NCBI RefSeq assembly: GCF_031759225.1
Contig: NZ_CP134494.1
Span: forward strand, 4,570,920 to 4,634,919
Origin: Mesobacillus jeotgali
GTDB lineage: Bacteria; Bacillota; Bacilli; Bacillales; Cytobacillaceae
DNA: 64,000 bases
Direction: 5' to 3'
The notes under the pieces are model-generated. The model ran no database searches. It was given only the letters and a program-made list of their open reading frames with translations, and was not told the DNA's origin. Below are positions 29,127-39,144 of the stretch, in pieces. A program made the position numbers and the translations under genes. Position 1 is the first letter of the stretch. The number at the start of each line of letters is the position of its first letter.

Positions 29127-30432
29127 TATTCAATTCCTCCTCCCATATCAGCTGCCGCCACTGCTGATCATATAAATAGAACCAGCCTGGCTCCAGCAGA
29201 ATCAATGAATTTTCTGGTCCCTGTGTCATGTAATAGCCAGGCATTAGGTTTTGAAGCAGCTCCAGCTTGAAATCCTTTTTGCTTTGCAGGTACTCCAGCG
29301 CTTCATATCCAGATGGCAATGTCTTTGTAACGACATCTGGATTCAAAGGGAGCTCCAGGTGGAATCCAGGGCGCACATATCGGCTGATCTCCGACTGTCG
29401 CCACTGCTGATAAATCTCTGACATCCCAATTTGGTTAAACACAGGATAACCTTCCTTGCTGTACAGTCGGAAAAGGACATTCTGGTTAAAATCATCCTTG
29501 TACACATATCGGTACGTTTCCGTCCAGCCGCCATGGCTATTCACAAACTCAATGCTTTTCTGTAAAACATTGTTCGTGCCGATAATCGAATCACCAGTCC
29601 GGACCGGATTCACATAGTTAATCATATTGGTTTGCGTATCCACGATCATTTTGCTGGCATCATCAGTGTATTCCTCCACGCCATCAACCATGCTGCGCTG
29701 AACAAAGCTCGGATCCGCGAATAGCGCATCCTTGAACTGTTCTGAATCCAATGGATTTTGGTAATAGGTGTGCATCACCATATTCACTTCTTCGGTTGGC
29801 AGATAGATCTTCCTAATGTCTGAAACGGTATATAGGAAATATGGCGTCAGCCTTCTTGAAGAATCATAGTATTTTTTTGTAAAACTATTTATATAGGAAG
29901 GACTGACATTGCTGACATAGACTTCCTGGTTTTTTTGCGAGTAAAAATAGACAATTCCCTCTTGCTTTTGCTGGGTTTCGGAATTGATGATGATTCGGTC
30001 GAAATCAAACTTCGGAATATTCTTCTCGTCAATATTCAATACTCTTTTATAGAGTTCAATCGGTACTTCATCCGGAAAAATGATTTCGGTATTTTCACCC
30101 TGGACTATTCTTTCATTAAAATCACTGATTCGTCCGGGATACTGTTCCATATCAAAGTACTTCCATTTCGAAATGACTCCAATAAGATCATCAATATGGC
30201 CATTGTCTACAGAGCCAAACTGTTTCCCGCCTACATGATAAATAATCTGGTGTGGCTTAACGATTTTCTTAAGTTCCTTCTGTGTGGCAATGTTGATTTC
30301 TTCAACTGTTTTTTGATTGTTGACCAACTCATAATCCGGCTGGTATGTCCAAATATTCCAGGTTAAAAAACCACTCAGCGCGACGAGAAATGTTAAAATA
30401 ACAGATTTTATATTTTCATATGTCATGACCAA
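29113..30432 (-). CDS. yycH: WalK regulator YycH (WalH)
   Basis: 439 residues. N-terminal membrane helix (about 8-27, VILTFLVALSGFLTWNIW), then three extracytoplasmic alpha/beta domains. Partner of YycI in tuning WalK. It overlaps walK at its 5' end by 10 bp, consistent with coupled translation in the operon. Confidence 0.92.
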   Translation of the reverse strand: MVMTYENIKSVILTFLVALSGFLTWNIWTYQPDYELVNNQKTVEEINIATQKELKKIVKPHQIIYHVGGKQFGSVDNGHIDDLIGVISKWKYFDMEQYPGRISDFNERIVQGENTEIIFPDEVPIELYKRVLNIDEKNIPKFDFDRIIINSETQQKQEGIVYFYSQKNQEVYVSNVSPSYINSFTKKYYDSSRRLTPYFLYTVSDIRKIYLPTEEVNMVMHTYYQNPLDSEQFKDALFADPSFVQRSMVDGVEEYTDDASKMIVDTQTNMINYVNPVRTGDSIIGTNNVLQKSIEFVNSHGGWTETYRYVYKDDFNQNVLFRLYSKEGYPVFNQIGMSEIYQQWRQSEISRYVRPGFHLELPLNPDVVTKTLPSGYEALEYLQSKKDFKLELLQNLMPGYYMTQGPENSLILLEPGWFYLYDQQWRQLIWEEELNNGLE

Positions 30433-32243
30433 TCATCCTCTGCACTTCGGTCATAAGGAAGCGTAAATTGAACAGTAGTTCCTTTTCCTTCCACGCTTTC
30501 TGCCCATATTCTGCCGCCATGGGCATTGACCATTTCCTTGGCGATGGCCAGTCCAAGGCCTGTCCCGCCAAGTTTCCTTGTCCTGGCTTTATCGACACGG
30601 TAAAAACGATCAAAAATTTTATCAAGATTGTCTTTCGGGATGCCGACCCCTTCGTCAGAGATGCTAGCGACAATCTGGTCATCCAGCTCTTTCACTTCGA
30701 ACGTAATCGTTCCGCCCTCTGGTGAATACTTCATGGCATTAGAAATGATATTATCAAGTACTTGCGTAATTTTATCTTCATCTATTTCTACGAAAATCGC
30801 ATCCTCGGTGATTTTCCTTTTGAAAGAAACATTTTGTTCCTTCGTCATTTCAAATCGGTCAATGATCCTGTTAAAAAAGACCGGGAAGTTGACCCATTCC
30901 TTTGAGAGGCGATAATCTACACTATCCAGTTTTGAAAGCTGCAGCAAATCATTTACAAGGCGGATCATCCGCTCTGTTTCACCTCTAGTAGTCTCAAGGA
31001 AGTTTGGAGCGATTTCCTCATCTCTCCATGCTCCTTCCGCTAACGCTTCAAGGTAGCTGCGCATCGTTGTCAGAGGAGTCCGTAATTCGTGGGAAACATT
31101 CGCAACGAATTCACGTCTCTCCATATCTATTTTTTCTTGTTCCGTAATATCATACAGGACTGCAATCAATCCATTCACAAAGCCGCTTTCCTTCTGGATC
31201 ACAGAAAAGTTAGCCCTAAGGATAAATGGCTTGCTTTTCGTACTGTAATCCAGGACGATTGATTCCTTCTCCTGCAGTAAATCTTCGAAAGTATAATTTT
31301 CATCCAGGCCAAGCACGGAAACCAATGGCTGAGACAGCACTGTTTCACGTGGAACACCAAGCATCTGTGTTGCAGGGTCATTGATCAGAATGATGCGTCC
31401 TTTCCGATCCGTCGAGATGACACCGTCGGTCATATAGGAAATAACAGAGGAGAGCTTCCTTTTCTCGCCCTCAGTTGTAGCTTGTGCTTCCTGTAGTTTT
31501 TTCGTCAGGTTGTTGAAAGTGATCGCAAGTTGGCCAATTTCATCGTAACCATACACTTTAACCTTCCTGGAAAAATTACCGCGCGTCATCGCCAGCGCCT
31601 GCTTACGCATATCCGATATCGGCCTCGTGATCGTCTGTGCCAGCATGATTCCCAAAATAGCTGTGAAAATCAGGGCAATGGCTGTTCCGGTAGCCAGGAT
31701 TTTATTGATATCATTCATCTGATCAAAGATATCATCAATCTGGGCTACAAGATAGACAGCACCTATTGCTTCATTGTTATGCATGATAGGTGTGGACAGT
31801 ACCCAAACCCTATCATTGCCTTTCAACTGGATGACGTCTTCATCTTCTTTAAAGATGATCGAACGCTTGATTTTTACATCAGGAGTCCTCTGCCCCACCA
31901 TCCCCTGATTGCTCAGGCTTGATGTTCCGAGTATTTTAAAGCTGCTTCCGTCAATAACACGGATTTCAGCAATATCATTAGCTTTATAATCTTTTAAGAT
32001 CTGCCTGATCGCTTCCTCTTTCGTGGGATCTTCCTTCCCGCGTTCCTTGACCATTTCTTCCTGGATATCATAAACCAGCAGATCTACACGGGATTTTACA
32101 GATTCCTGGTAATTCGTCACTAAGGTCGTCTCAAGTTTGCGTACAAAGTAAACACCGATAATTTGCATCGCAACGAGAATAAGCAGGACATATATAATCA
32201 CAAATTTAAGGTGTATTGAGCGAAAAAAACCTACCTTTTTCAT
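30423..32243 (-). CDS. walK: Sensor histidine kinase WalK (YycG)
   Basis: 606 residues. TM1 about 13-33, extracytoplasmic PAS-like domain about 35-180, TM2 about 184-203, HAMP about 204-256, cytoplasmic PAS about 262-370, HisKA with His385 in VANVSHELRTP, and an HATPase domain with N-box and G-box motifs (DEGVGIPKDNL, GGTGLGLAIAKEM). Essential kinase controlling cell-wall turnover by phosphorylating WalR. Starts 8 bp after walR. Confidence 0.97.
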   Translation of the reverse strand: MKKVGFFRSIHLKFVIIYVLLILVAMQIIGVYFVRKLETTLVTNYQESVKSRVDLLVYDIQEEMVKERGKEDPTKEEAIRQILKDYKANDIAEIRVIDGSSFKILGTSSLSNQGMVGQRTPDVKIKRSIIFKEDEDVIQLKGNDRVWVLSTPIMHNNEAIGAVYLVAQIDDIFDQMNDINKILATGTAIALIFTAILGIMLAQTITRPISDMRKQALAMTRGNFSRKVKVYGYDEIGQLAITFNNLTKKLQEAQATTEGEKRKLSSVISYMTDGVISTDRKGRIILINDPATQMLGVPRETVLSQPLVSVLGLDENYTFEDLLQEKESIVLDYSTKSKPFILRANFSVIQKESGFVNGLIAVLYDITEQEKIDMERREFVANVSHELRTPLTTMRSYLEALAEGAWRDEEIAPNFLETTRGETERMIRLVNDLLQLSKLDSVDYRLSKEWVNFPVFFNRIIDRFEMTKEQNVSFKRKITEDAIFVEIDEDKITQVLDNIISNAMKYSPEGGTITFEVKELDDQIVASISDEGVGIPKDNLDKIFDRFYRVDKARTRKLGGTGLGLAIAKEMVNAHGGRIWAESVEGKGTTVQFTLPYDRSAEDDWS

Positions 32244-32251
32244 TCTTGGAT

Positions 32252-32962
32252 TTACTCCTGCTCAGAGTTTCTCAAATAATATCCTACTCCTCGTCTTGTC
32301 ACGATCCATGTCGGATGGCTTGGATTATCCTCGATTTTTTCGCGCAGACGCCTAACAGTTACGTCTACTGTACGGACATCCCCATAGTAGTCATAGCCCC
32401 ATACCGTTTGTAGAAGGTGCTCTCTTGTCATGACTTGTCCAATATGCTTGGCAAGATAATGAAGAAGCTCGAATTCACGATGCGTCAATTCAATCGTTTC
32501 GCCTCTTTTGGAAACAACATAAGCATCCGGATGGATGATCAAAGAGCCAACGGTAATTTCATTAGACTCTTCCTGCTCATCTTCTTTGATTGCATTCTGC
32601 TGATGGCGGCGAAGATTCGCTTTTACCCTGGCAATCAATTCCCTTGTGCTGAATGGCTTCGTGACATAATCATCCGCTCCAAGTTCAAGTCCGAGCACCT
32701 TATCAATTTCAGAGTCTTTAGCAGTCAGCATGATAATCGGCATCTCGTATTTTTTGCGGACCTCACGGCATACCTCCATGCCATCACGCATCGGCAGCAT
32801 GATATCCAGCAAGATCAAATCCGGCTGAACTTCTTCCACCATTTCCACTGCCTGGTTTCCATCATAGGCACAATAAACATCGTAGCCCTCTTTTTTCAGA
32901 TTGAACTGTAAAATATCTGCAATTGGTTTCTCATCGTCTACTACCAGTATTTTTTTCTCCAT
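32252..32962 (-). CDS. walR: Response regulator WalR (YycF)
   Basis: 236 residues, OmpR/PhoB class. Receiver domain with Asp53 in LLDIMLP, then winged-helix DNA-binding domain ending [10 protein letters not shown]. Activates cell-wall hydrolase genes by binding TGTWAH-N5-TGTWAH direct repeats. Start set at the ATG at 32962 ([11 protein letters not shown]), behind AAGGAGAA; the open frame extends ten codons upstream without family similarity. First gene of the operon; its promoter should be in 32963-33180. Confidence 0.97.
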   Translation of the reverse strand: MEKKILVVDDEKPIADILQFNLKKEGYDVYCAYDGNQAVEMVEEVQPDLILLDIMLPMRDGMEVCREVRKKYEMPIIMLTAKDSEIDKVLGLELGADDYVTKPFSTRELIARVKANLRRHQQNAIKEDEQEESNEITVGSLIIHPDAYVVSKRGETIELTHREFELLHYLAKHIGQVMTREHLLQTVWGYDYYGDVRTVDVTVRRLREKIEDNPSHPTWIVTRRGVGYYLRNSEQE

Positions 32963-33186
32963 ACCAATTCTCCTTTTAAGCCAATTTAACAATCATATAT
33001 GAATACTTCTTATCTTTGTAAAAATGCTATCTTATCTATTTTACTTTAAAACAGAGAAAAACTGAATTTTTCTGTTATATAACTTCTATTCTTCTCTTCC
33101 CAATTGTACCAATCCTGCCCATAACAATAAACTGACAGGCTTATAATGATTTTGTAGCCTATCACTAAGGCCAACACAAGCTCTAA

Positions 33187-33220
33187 TAAAAAAAGTCTCT
33201 AGTTTGGCTAGAGACTTTTA
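33187..33220 (-). terminator. Terminator after the M23 peptidase gene
   Basis: AAAGTCTCTAG / CTAGAGACTTT perfect hairpin with a T run on the minus strand. Confidence 0.88.
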
Positions 33221-33228
33221 CATAAAGA

Positions 33229-34707
33229 TTAAGGCAATTTAGACATCGGATCGATAATCCTGCCATTTTGATATACTTCAAAGTGAAGGTGGATTCCAGT
33301 GGAGTTTCCTGTTCTTCCCATAACGCCGATTTTCGAACCGCTGGAAACTGACTGGCCTACGCTTACTGAGATTGATGCTAGGTGTGCATACATTGTGCGA
33401 TAACCGTTTTGATGGTCGATGATGATTTTATTGCCATATCCGTCGCCCTTGTTACCTGCATATACGACTTTACCATTATCGGCAGCCTTGATTGTGTAGT
33501 TGCTTGGCCTCGCAATATCAATCCCTTTATGCATCTTGCTCCAACGATAGCCCTGGCGGCTGGATACATATCCGCCATTTGTCGGCCATACGAATGTTCC
33601 ATCACCGCGCGAAGGAACAACCTTAGTACCTTTAACGATGATTTCCTTCACTGGCTCTTCAAGAACCGTTTCATTAATGACTTCCTTCTTGGTTACCCTG
33701 CCATTTTGTTCTGACACTGAATAGGTAATACCATTCATGCCAACTTTGCCTTCTTGCTGAGTCTTCGTATCTCCCTTGAACATGGAAGAATCCTCTTTGA
33801 CTTCTCTTTCGAAAGGCACTTCTTTATGTTCGTATACCTGGCGATTGACCACGACTTCAACAAATGGCTTCAAGACAGTCACATTTAGCTCTTGGCCTGG
33901 CTTCAGAACTGTATTGTCATCGAATCCTGCATTTAAAGAAAGCAATTGAGCAAGCGTCAAATTGTGATCATTTGCGATGCTCCCCAATACGTCCCCTTCT
34001 TTAACCTGGTACTTCTGTTCTTCTAAAGTACCCTTTTTAAGGAACTGGACCGCTTCCTGTACAGAAAGTACTTTTTCGGGATTAACTTTTTCTTCCGAAT
34101 TTGAAACTTCCTTAGTTAAATAAACGTCTAATATACGAGTTTCATTTTCTTTCACTTCGGGTACAGGTAGATTAGTAGATACTTTTCTGCTCTCAACCTC
34201 GGCTAATTCATCTTCTGTAACGTGCTCGAGCATTAATGTCTTAAGTACTTCTCTTGCCGCTTCAGCATCTTTTACATATGCTACTGGCTGATCAGCAATT
34301 ACAAGAGCTGTCGCTTCAGCCTGGACAGTCATTTCGTCTTTAAGTACTTCTATTACTTCACTTGTATTTGCATTCGCTGCCGAGCTGAACACTTGCTCAG
34401 GAATAAAAGTTACGTCTAACCCGAGTTCGACATCAAGATCCGCATATTCCTTCTTCACGGATGTCAGCTTATCTTCTACCAGCTGTTCTACTTGTGCTTT
34501 ATCTGCTACAGTTCCTATAAACTTATCATTTACATATACATGATACAAAGTTGTTAATTCAGAATCCGCCGCTAGTGCAGCATTTCCTGCACCAAAAGAC
34601 AACGCAGCCACAGTCACTGCAGCCATGATTGACTTTTTTATTGCTGGCTTCATCTCTCTAGATGTTTTGCCGGCAAGATTGGACAGCCTATGTTTTAAAT
34701 TATTCAT
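33229..34707 (-). CDS. LysM-G5-M23 peptidoglycan endopeptidase
   Basis: About 492 residues. N-terminal Arg/Lys region and a Sec signal peptide (SIMAAVTVAALSFGAGNAALAA, cleavage after AALAA), a middle region, a LysM domain (KYQVKEGDVLGSIANDHN), a G5 domain (EVPFEREVKEDSSMFKGD ...) and a C-terminal M23 (lysostaphin-type) peptidase with HKGIDIA and the zinc motif HLHFEV. It should cut cross-links in the cell wall outside the cell. Start at 34707 (MNNLKHRL), behind AGGAGG. It sits just upstream of walR, and a WalR-type box occurs 330 bp upstream, so WalR control is plausible. Confidence 0.92.
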   Translation of the reverse strand: MNNLKHRLSNLAGKTSREMKPAIKKSIMAAVTVAALSFGAGNAALAADSELTTLYHVYVNDKFIGTVADKAQVEQLVEDKLTSVKKEYADLDVELGLDVTFIPEQVFSSAANANTSEVIEVLKDEMTVQAEATALVIADQPVAYVKDAEAAREVLKTLMLEHVTEDELAEVESRKVSTNLPVPEVKENETRILDVYLTKEVSNSEEKVNPEKVLSVQEAVQFLKKGTLEEQKYQVKEGDVLGSIANDHNLTLAQLLSLNAGFDDNTVLKPGQELNVTVLKPFVEVVVNRQVYEHKEVPFEREVKEDSSMFKGDTKTQQEGKVGMNGITYSVSEQNGRVTKKEVINETVLEEPVKEIIVKGTKVVPSRGDGTFVWPTNGGYVSSRQGYRWSKMHKGIDIARPSNYTIKAADNGKVVYAGNKGDGYGNKIIIDHQNGYRTMYAHLASISVSVGQSVSSGSKIGVMGRTGNSTGIHLHFEVYQNGRIIDPMSKLP

Positions 34708-34734
34708 CCTGATCCTCCTACAACGGTCAAACAC

Positions 34735-35050
34735 TATTAATCTAGTTCTAAATAACTATTATCTGATAATTGTACCTTTATACTTTACCATATAATGTAT
34801 CGATGGGGAGGCTAGTCTTCATTATGTAACAAAAATGTATAATAGCTGACATTTTATTACGTTTTTTGTCAGATATATGGAATTCACTCTCGGTATATTT
34901 TCCTATCTTTCATATTAAAAATGAGCCAAAAACCTAGTAATAACAGGTTATTCTCCTACTTTTGCAGGATTAACATTGAACAATGTTGTTAATAGCAATA
35001 CAAACATGCTAAAAATAGGAAGTTTATCGTTATGTTACATAAATGTTACA
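34735..35050. other. Upstream region of the M23 gene, no gene
   Basis: AT-rich stretch of about 315 bases with no ORF. It contains a TGTTAC direct repeat (35033-35049, listed separately) and another TGTTAC half-site (34826-34832, minus strand). Confidence 0.4.
35033..35049 (+). promoter_or_regulatory. Candidate WalR box TGTTAC-N5-TGTTAC
   Basis: TGTTAC (35033-35038), five bases, TGTTAC (35044-35049): exact fit to TGTWAH-N5-TGTWAH. The nearest gene that could use it is the M23 peptidase (start 34707, opposite strand), about 330 bp away. Confidence 0.45.
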
Positions 35051-35088
35051 AAAAAAAGGAGCATGTCATATGACACGCTCCCTTTTTT
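35050..35088. terminator. Terminator of the tRNA cluster
   Basis: GGAGCGTGTCATATGACATGCTCC-type hairpin (35058-35081), bordered by A and T runs, immediately after tRNA-Phe on the minus strand. Confidence 0.85.
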
Positions 35089-35090
35089 AA

Positions 35091-35163
35091 TGGCTCAGGA
35101 CGGAATCGAACCGCCGACACAAGGATTTTCAGTCCTTTGCTCTACCGACTGAGCTACTGAGCC
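35091..35163 (-). tRNA. tRNA-Phe (GAA)
   Basis: 73-nt cloverleaf with acceptor GGCTCAG/CTGAGCC, D-loop GTAGCTCAGTCGGTAGAGC, anticodon loop CTGAAAA, T-arm GGTTCGATTCC. The 3' CCA is not encoded. Last tRNA of a three-gene minus-strand cluster. Confidence 0.95.
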
Positions 35164-35274
35164 AAGATGATATGTTGTTTCCTAAACTTTGTTTGGTTTA
35201 GATCCTTTGCTCGAATGACCTTACGGTCTTTCTCGCAAGTTGCCGCAGATGCATATTCAGTGAAGCAAGCAACT

Positions 35275-35296
35275 GACTGAGCTACTGAGCCAAGAT
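35275..35296 (-). pseudogene. Duplicated 5' fragment of tRNA-Phe
   Basis: The 22 bases at 35275-35296 repeat exactly the sequence covering the 5' end of tRNA-Phe and its flank (35147-35168). The anticodon and T-arm are missing, so it cannot be a working tRNA. It lies between tRNA-Glu and tRNA-Phe. Confidence 0.7.
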
Positions 35297-35322
35297 AATA
35301 CCACTCAATTAAATATGTAATA

Positions 35323-35397
35323 TGGTGACCCCTACGGGATTCGAACCCGTGTTACCGCCGTGAAAGGGCGGTGTCTTAACCGCTTGACCAAGGGGCC
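35323..35397 (-). tRNA. tRNA-Glu (TTC)
   Basis: Acceptor GGCCCCT/AGGGGTC, anticodon loop with TTC in CGCCCTTTCACGGCG, T-arm GGGTTCGAATCCC, 3' CCA encoded. Confidence 0.95.
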
Positions 35398-35442
35398 ATA
35401 TATTAAAGTTGATCTTTTTCACTTTACGCGAAAAAAAAAACT

Positions 35443-35518
35443 TGGTGAGCCATGAAGGACTCGAACCTTCGACCCTCTGATTAAAAGTCAGATGCTCTAC
35501 CGACTGAGCTAATGGCTC
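35443..35518 (-). tRNA. tRNA-Lys (TTT)
   Basis: Acceptor GAGCCAT/ATGGCTC, anticodon stem-loop CTGACTTTTAATCAG with TTT, T-arm AGGTTCGAGTCCT, 3' CCA encoded. Confidence 0.95.
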
Positions 35519-35673
35519 GTTTCTTATCATTTTTTGTCGAATTAGTGACAACGTTGTTTATATTACCATAGCATTTTGTCATTTGTATATATTTTTTTAA
35601 AACTTTTTTCGCTTTTTTCTTTTATCCGGCAGTTTTCCTCCGAATTCAGTGGCAAGTCTTTTAATACATAATT

Positions 35674-35706
35674 AAAACAAGCCCCCGATCTACATGATCA
35701 GGGGCT
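35674..35706 (-). terminator. Terminator after purA
   Basis: GCCCCTGATC / GATCGGGGGC hairpin followed on the minus strand by TTGTTTTAATT. Confidence 0.85.
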
Positions 35707-35720
35707 TAAATTGAGATTAC

Positions 35721-37010
35721 TTATGATCTCCAAGGGCTGCGGACGACGTTTGTTTGGGTGCGGTCCGGGCCGACAGAGAAGATAGACAATGGAATGCCTG
35801 TCAGCTGTGAAATACGCTCGAGATAGTGTCGTGCGTTCTCAGGCAGTTCATCGAGTGATTTTACGCCTGTGATGTCTTCTGTCCATCCTGGCAGTTCTTC
35901 GTAAACTGGCTCACATTCAGCAAGTGTCTTGAGACTTGCTGGGAATTCTTCGATTAACTCGCCTTTGTAACGGTATGCGACGCAAATTTTAAGTGTTTCG
36001 ATTCCAGTCAAAACATCAATCGAGTTTAAAGATAGGTCCGTGATTCCGCTGACACGGCGGGCATGTCGGACGACGACACTGTCGAACCAGCCGACGCGGC
36101 GCGGACGTCCAGTTGTCGTACCATATTCGCGGCCTACTTCACGGATTTGGTGGCCGATTTCGTTATCTAGCTCTGTAGGGAATGGTCCATCTCCCACACG
36201 AGTGGTATAAGCTTTCGAAACTCCAACAATATGAGTGATTTTGGTCGGTCCTACTCCTGAACCAATTGTGACACCACCCGCTACTGGATTGGATGAAGTG
36301 ACGAATGGATAGGTTCCCTGGTCGATGTCGAGCATAACACCTTGTGCGCCTTCAAATAGTACCCGGCGGCCATCATCCAAAGCATCGTTAAGAACGACGG
36401 ATGTGTCGACAACATAATCCTTGATTTGCTGGCCATACTCATAATATTCATCCAGAATGTCTTCAAGCTTGAATCCCTCTGTTTCGTAGATTCGTTCAAG
36501 CAGGCGATTCTTTTCTTCCAGGTTGCGAGAAAGCTTTTCTTCAAATACTTCACGATCCAGCAAGTCGGCAATTCGAATTCCGGTACGTGCAGCCTTGTCC
36601 ATGTATGCAGGGCCGATTCCCTTCTTGGTCGTTCCAATTTTATTGGCGCCCTTGCTCGCTTCTTCCACCTCATCAAGCTTCAAGTGATATGGAAGGATGA
36701 CATGCGCGCGGTTGCTGATGCGCAGATTGTCTGTTTTAACATTCTTGTCGTGAAGATAAGCAAGCTCCTTCACTAAAGCTTTTGGGTCCACAACCATTCC
36801 GTTGCCGATGACGCTGATTTTATCATTATAGAAAATTCCTGATGGAATTAAATGCAATTTATATGTTTCACCATTGAACTTAATTGTATGTCCGGCGTTG
36901 TTCCCTCCCTGGTAACGGGCAATCACTTCGGCATTTTCTGATAGGAAGTCTGTAATCTTCCCTTTTCCTTCGTCTCCCCATTGTGTCCCTACTACTACTA
37001 CGGATGACAT
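35721..37010 (-). CDS. purA: Adenylosuccinate synthetase
   Basis: 429 residues. GTP-dependent enzyme joining IMP and aspartate to form adenylosuccinate, the first step from IMP to AMP. The N-terminal P-loop is [17 protein letters not shown]; other blocks include [33 protein letters not shown] and [12 protein letters not shown]. Start at 37010 (MSSVVVVG), behind GGAGGTG; the upstream 22 codons in frame are not conserved. Single gene between dnaB and the tRNAs, as in B. subtilis. Confidence 0.97.
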   Translation of the reverse strand: MSSVVVVGTQWGDEGKGKITDFLSENAEVIARYQGGNNAGHTIKFNGETYKLHLIPSGIFYNDKISVIGNGMVVDPKALVKELAYLHDKNVKTDNLRISNRAHVILPYHLKLDEVEEASKGANKIGTTKKGIGPAYMDKAARTGIRIADLLDREVFEEKLSRNLEEKNRLLERIYETEGFKLEDILDEYYEYGQQIKDYVVDTSVVLNDALDDGRRVLFEGAQGVMLDIDQGTYPFVTSSNPVAGGVTIGSGVGPTKITHIVGVSKAYTTRVGDGPFPTELDNEIGHQIREVGREYGTTTGRPRRVGWFDSVVVRHARRVSGITDLSLNSIDVLTGIETLKICVAYRYKGELIEEFPASLKTLAECEPVYEELPGWTEDITGVKSLDELPENARHYLERISQLTGIPLSIFSVGPDRTQTNVVRSPWRS

Positions 37011-37175
37011 ATAAAAGCACCTCCAAAGGTATACAGTAATTTTTTTTCGTTTCAAACATATAAAGTTTACCAGCAATCTCAGGTAAAAGTCAACAAAACA
37101 CGAACATTAATTTTATATAACACTTATTTCGTTCGTAAAAATTCTTACTCTATGTAGTCTAATATAATCTTTTAT

Positions 37176-37209
37176 AAAAAAAGAGAATCAACCTATATGG
37201 TCAATTCTC
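37176..37209 (-). terminator. Terminator after dnaB helicase gene
   Basis: GAGAATTGACC / GGTTGATTCTC hairpin (with G-U pairs) followed by seven Ts on the minus strand. Confidence 0.75.
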
Positions 37210-37210
37210 A

Positions 37211-38575
37211 TTATGCCCCTGGTGGAGCGTACGATTCATCATATCTATTCTCTATATTGACGAATTTATTATATTCTTTTACAAAGGCCAGCTTGACGGT
37301 GCCTACAGGGCCGTTACGCTGCTTGGCAATGATGATTTCAATGATGTTCTTGTCTTCGGATTCTTTGTCATAGTAGTCATCACGGTAAAGGAAGGCTACG
37401 ATATCTGCATCCTGTTCGATTGAACCGGATTCACGGATATCGGACATCATCGGACGCTTGTCCTGTCGCTGTTCCACTCCACGGGAAAGCTGGGACAGAG
37501 CGATGACAGGGACCTGCAATTCACGCGCCAATTGCTTGAGGGAACGGGAGATCTCTGATACTTCCTGCTGACGGTTTTCGCCGGCACGTCCGCTTCCAAG
37601 GATCAGCTGCAAGTAATCGATCATGATCATGCCAAGTCCCTGCTCCTGCTTTAAGCGTCGGCATTTTGACCTGATATCGGTAATTTTGACGCCGGGAGTA
37701 TCATCTATGAAGATTCCTGCGTTTGACAGGCTTCCCATGGCCATCGTCAGTTTGCCCCAGTCCTCATCAGTCAGGGATCCTGTACGAAGCCTTTGTGCAT
37801 CAATATTTCCTTCAGCACAAAGAACACGCATGACCAGCTGCTCTGCGCCCATCTCCAAACTGAAGATCGCGACATTCTCCCCAGTCTTTTTCGCAACATT
37901 CTGGGCGATATTCAAGGCGAAGGCGGTTTTACCAACAGAAGGGCGGGCACCAACGATAATCAAATCATTTCGCTGAAAGCCCGCTGTCATTCGATCAAGC
38001 TCGGTAAATCCCGTCTCAAGACCGGTGATATCCCCTTTGCGGTTATGCATTTCCTCGATATTATCATAGGTCCTGACAAGGACATCCTTGATATTATGGA
38101 AGGCTCCTCCGCCCTTACGCTGGGCAACCTCCATGATGTTCTTTTCTGCTTCGGCAAGTAATGCCTCGACTTCATCCTCACGCAAATAGCCATCTTCAGC
38201 GATGCCAGATGCTGTACGGATCAGCCTTCTCAACAATGATTTTTCTTCTACGATTCTAGCATAATACTCTATATTAGCAGCCGTCGGCACGGATGCAGCC
38301 AATTCACTTAAATAACTGACGCCTCCAACATCTTCAATCAGCTTGGATGAAGCCAATTCCTCAGTGACAGTCACCAGGTCAATGGCTTTGCCTTTATCAT
38401 TTAAATCCAGCATGACGTTGAAGATTTTCTGGTGCGCAACACGATAAAAATCGTCGGGTAATAATAGTTCTGAAGCAAGAGTTAAAGCTGATGGCTCTAA
38501 AAATATTGCGCCAAGTACGGCTTGTTCCGCTTCCATGTTTTGCGGCGGAAGTCGATCCGCGAATAATTCACTCAT
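37211..38575 (-). CDS. dnaB: Replicative DNA helicase (DnaB; DnaC in B. subtilis naming)
   Basis: 454 residues. Hexameric 5'-3' helicase at the fork. N-terminal domain (PPQNMEAEQAVLGAIFLEP), linker, RecA-like C-terminal domain with Walker A GARPSVGKTAFALN, Walker B MIMIDYLQLI, and the arginine finger region KQRNGPVGTVKL. It belongs to the conserved rplI-dnaB-purA order. Confidence 0.97.
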   Translation of the reverse strand: MSELFADRLPPQNMEAEQAVLGAIFLEPSALTLASELLLPDDFYRVAHQKIFNVMLDLNDKGKAIDLVTVTEELASSKLIEDVGGVSYLSELAASVPTAANIEYYARIVEEKSLLRRLIRTASGIAEDGYLREDEVEALLAEAEKNIMEVAQRKGGGAFHNIKDVLVRTYDNIEEMHNRKGDITGLETGFTELDRMTAGFQRNDLIIVGARPSVGKTAFALNIAQNVAKKTGENVAIFSLEMGAEQLVMRVLCAEGNIDAQRLRTGSLTDEDWGKLTMAMGSLSNAGIFIDDTPGVKITDIRSKCRRLKQEQGLGMIMIDYLQLILGSGRAGENRQQEVSEISRSLKQLARELQVPVIALSQLSRGVEQRQDKRPMMSDIRESGSIEQDADIVAFLYRDDYYDKESEDKNIIEIIIAKQRNGPVGTVKLAFVKEYNKFVNIENRYDESYAPPGA

Positions 38576-38694
38576 CTGCCAGCCCCCTTACAAAATTCTC
38601 TCTCGTCTAATTGAAAAAAGTGATCAGCAGAACCGATCACCTATTTCTGTAACTATATTATTTTATCATGTTTACGGCTATATGGAACTGTAAA

Positions 38695-39144
38695 TTATTT
38701 ACCTTCTTTTACATGGACATTCAAAGTTGCCTGTACATCTTTATGAAGCTTGACTGGAACCTTTGTGTATCCAAGTGTGCGAATGGCATCCGAAAGCTCA
38801 ATTTTACGCTTATCAAGTTTGATGCCATTGCTTTTTTGCAGTTCATCAGCAATCTGCTTGCTAGTGATTGAGCCAAATAGACGTCCATCCTCACCAGATT
38901 TCGCAGATAGTTCAACCGTAACCTTTTCCAGCTTTTCCTTTAATGCTTTCGCATCTTCAAGCTCCTGCTGGGCCACTTTCTCTTCTTTCTTTTGTTGTGC
39001 ACTCAGGGAACTCATAGCGGCCTGATTTGCTTCAACTGCAAGACCCTGTTTAATCAGGAAATTGTGTGCGTAGCCATCTGCCACATTTTTGATTTCGCCT
39101 TTTTTTCCTTTTCCTTTAACGTCCTTCAAAAAGATTACTTTCAT
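38695..39144 (-). CDS. rplI: Ribosomal protein bL9
   Basis: 149 residues: N-terminal 23S-binding domain with [31 protein letters not shown] (given here in part), a long connecting helix ([20 protein letters not shown]) and a C-terminal domain. Its start overlaps the gdpP stop by 4 bp, so it is translationally coupled to gdpP. Confidence 0.97.
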   Translation of the reverse strand: MKVIFLKDVKGKGKKGEIKNVADGYAHNFLIKQGLAVEANQAAMSSLSAQQKKEEKVAQQELEDAKALKEKLEKVTVELSAKSGEDGRLFGSITSKQIADELQKSNGIKLDKRKIELSDAIRTLGYTKVPVKLHKDVQATLNVHVKEGK

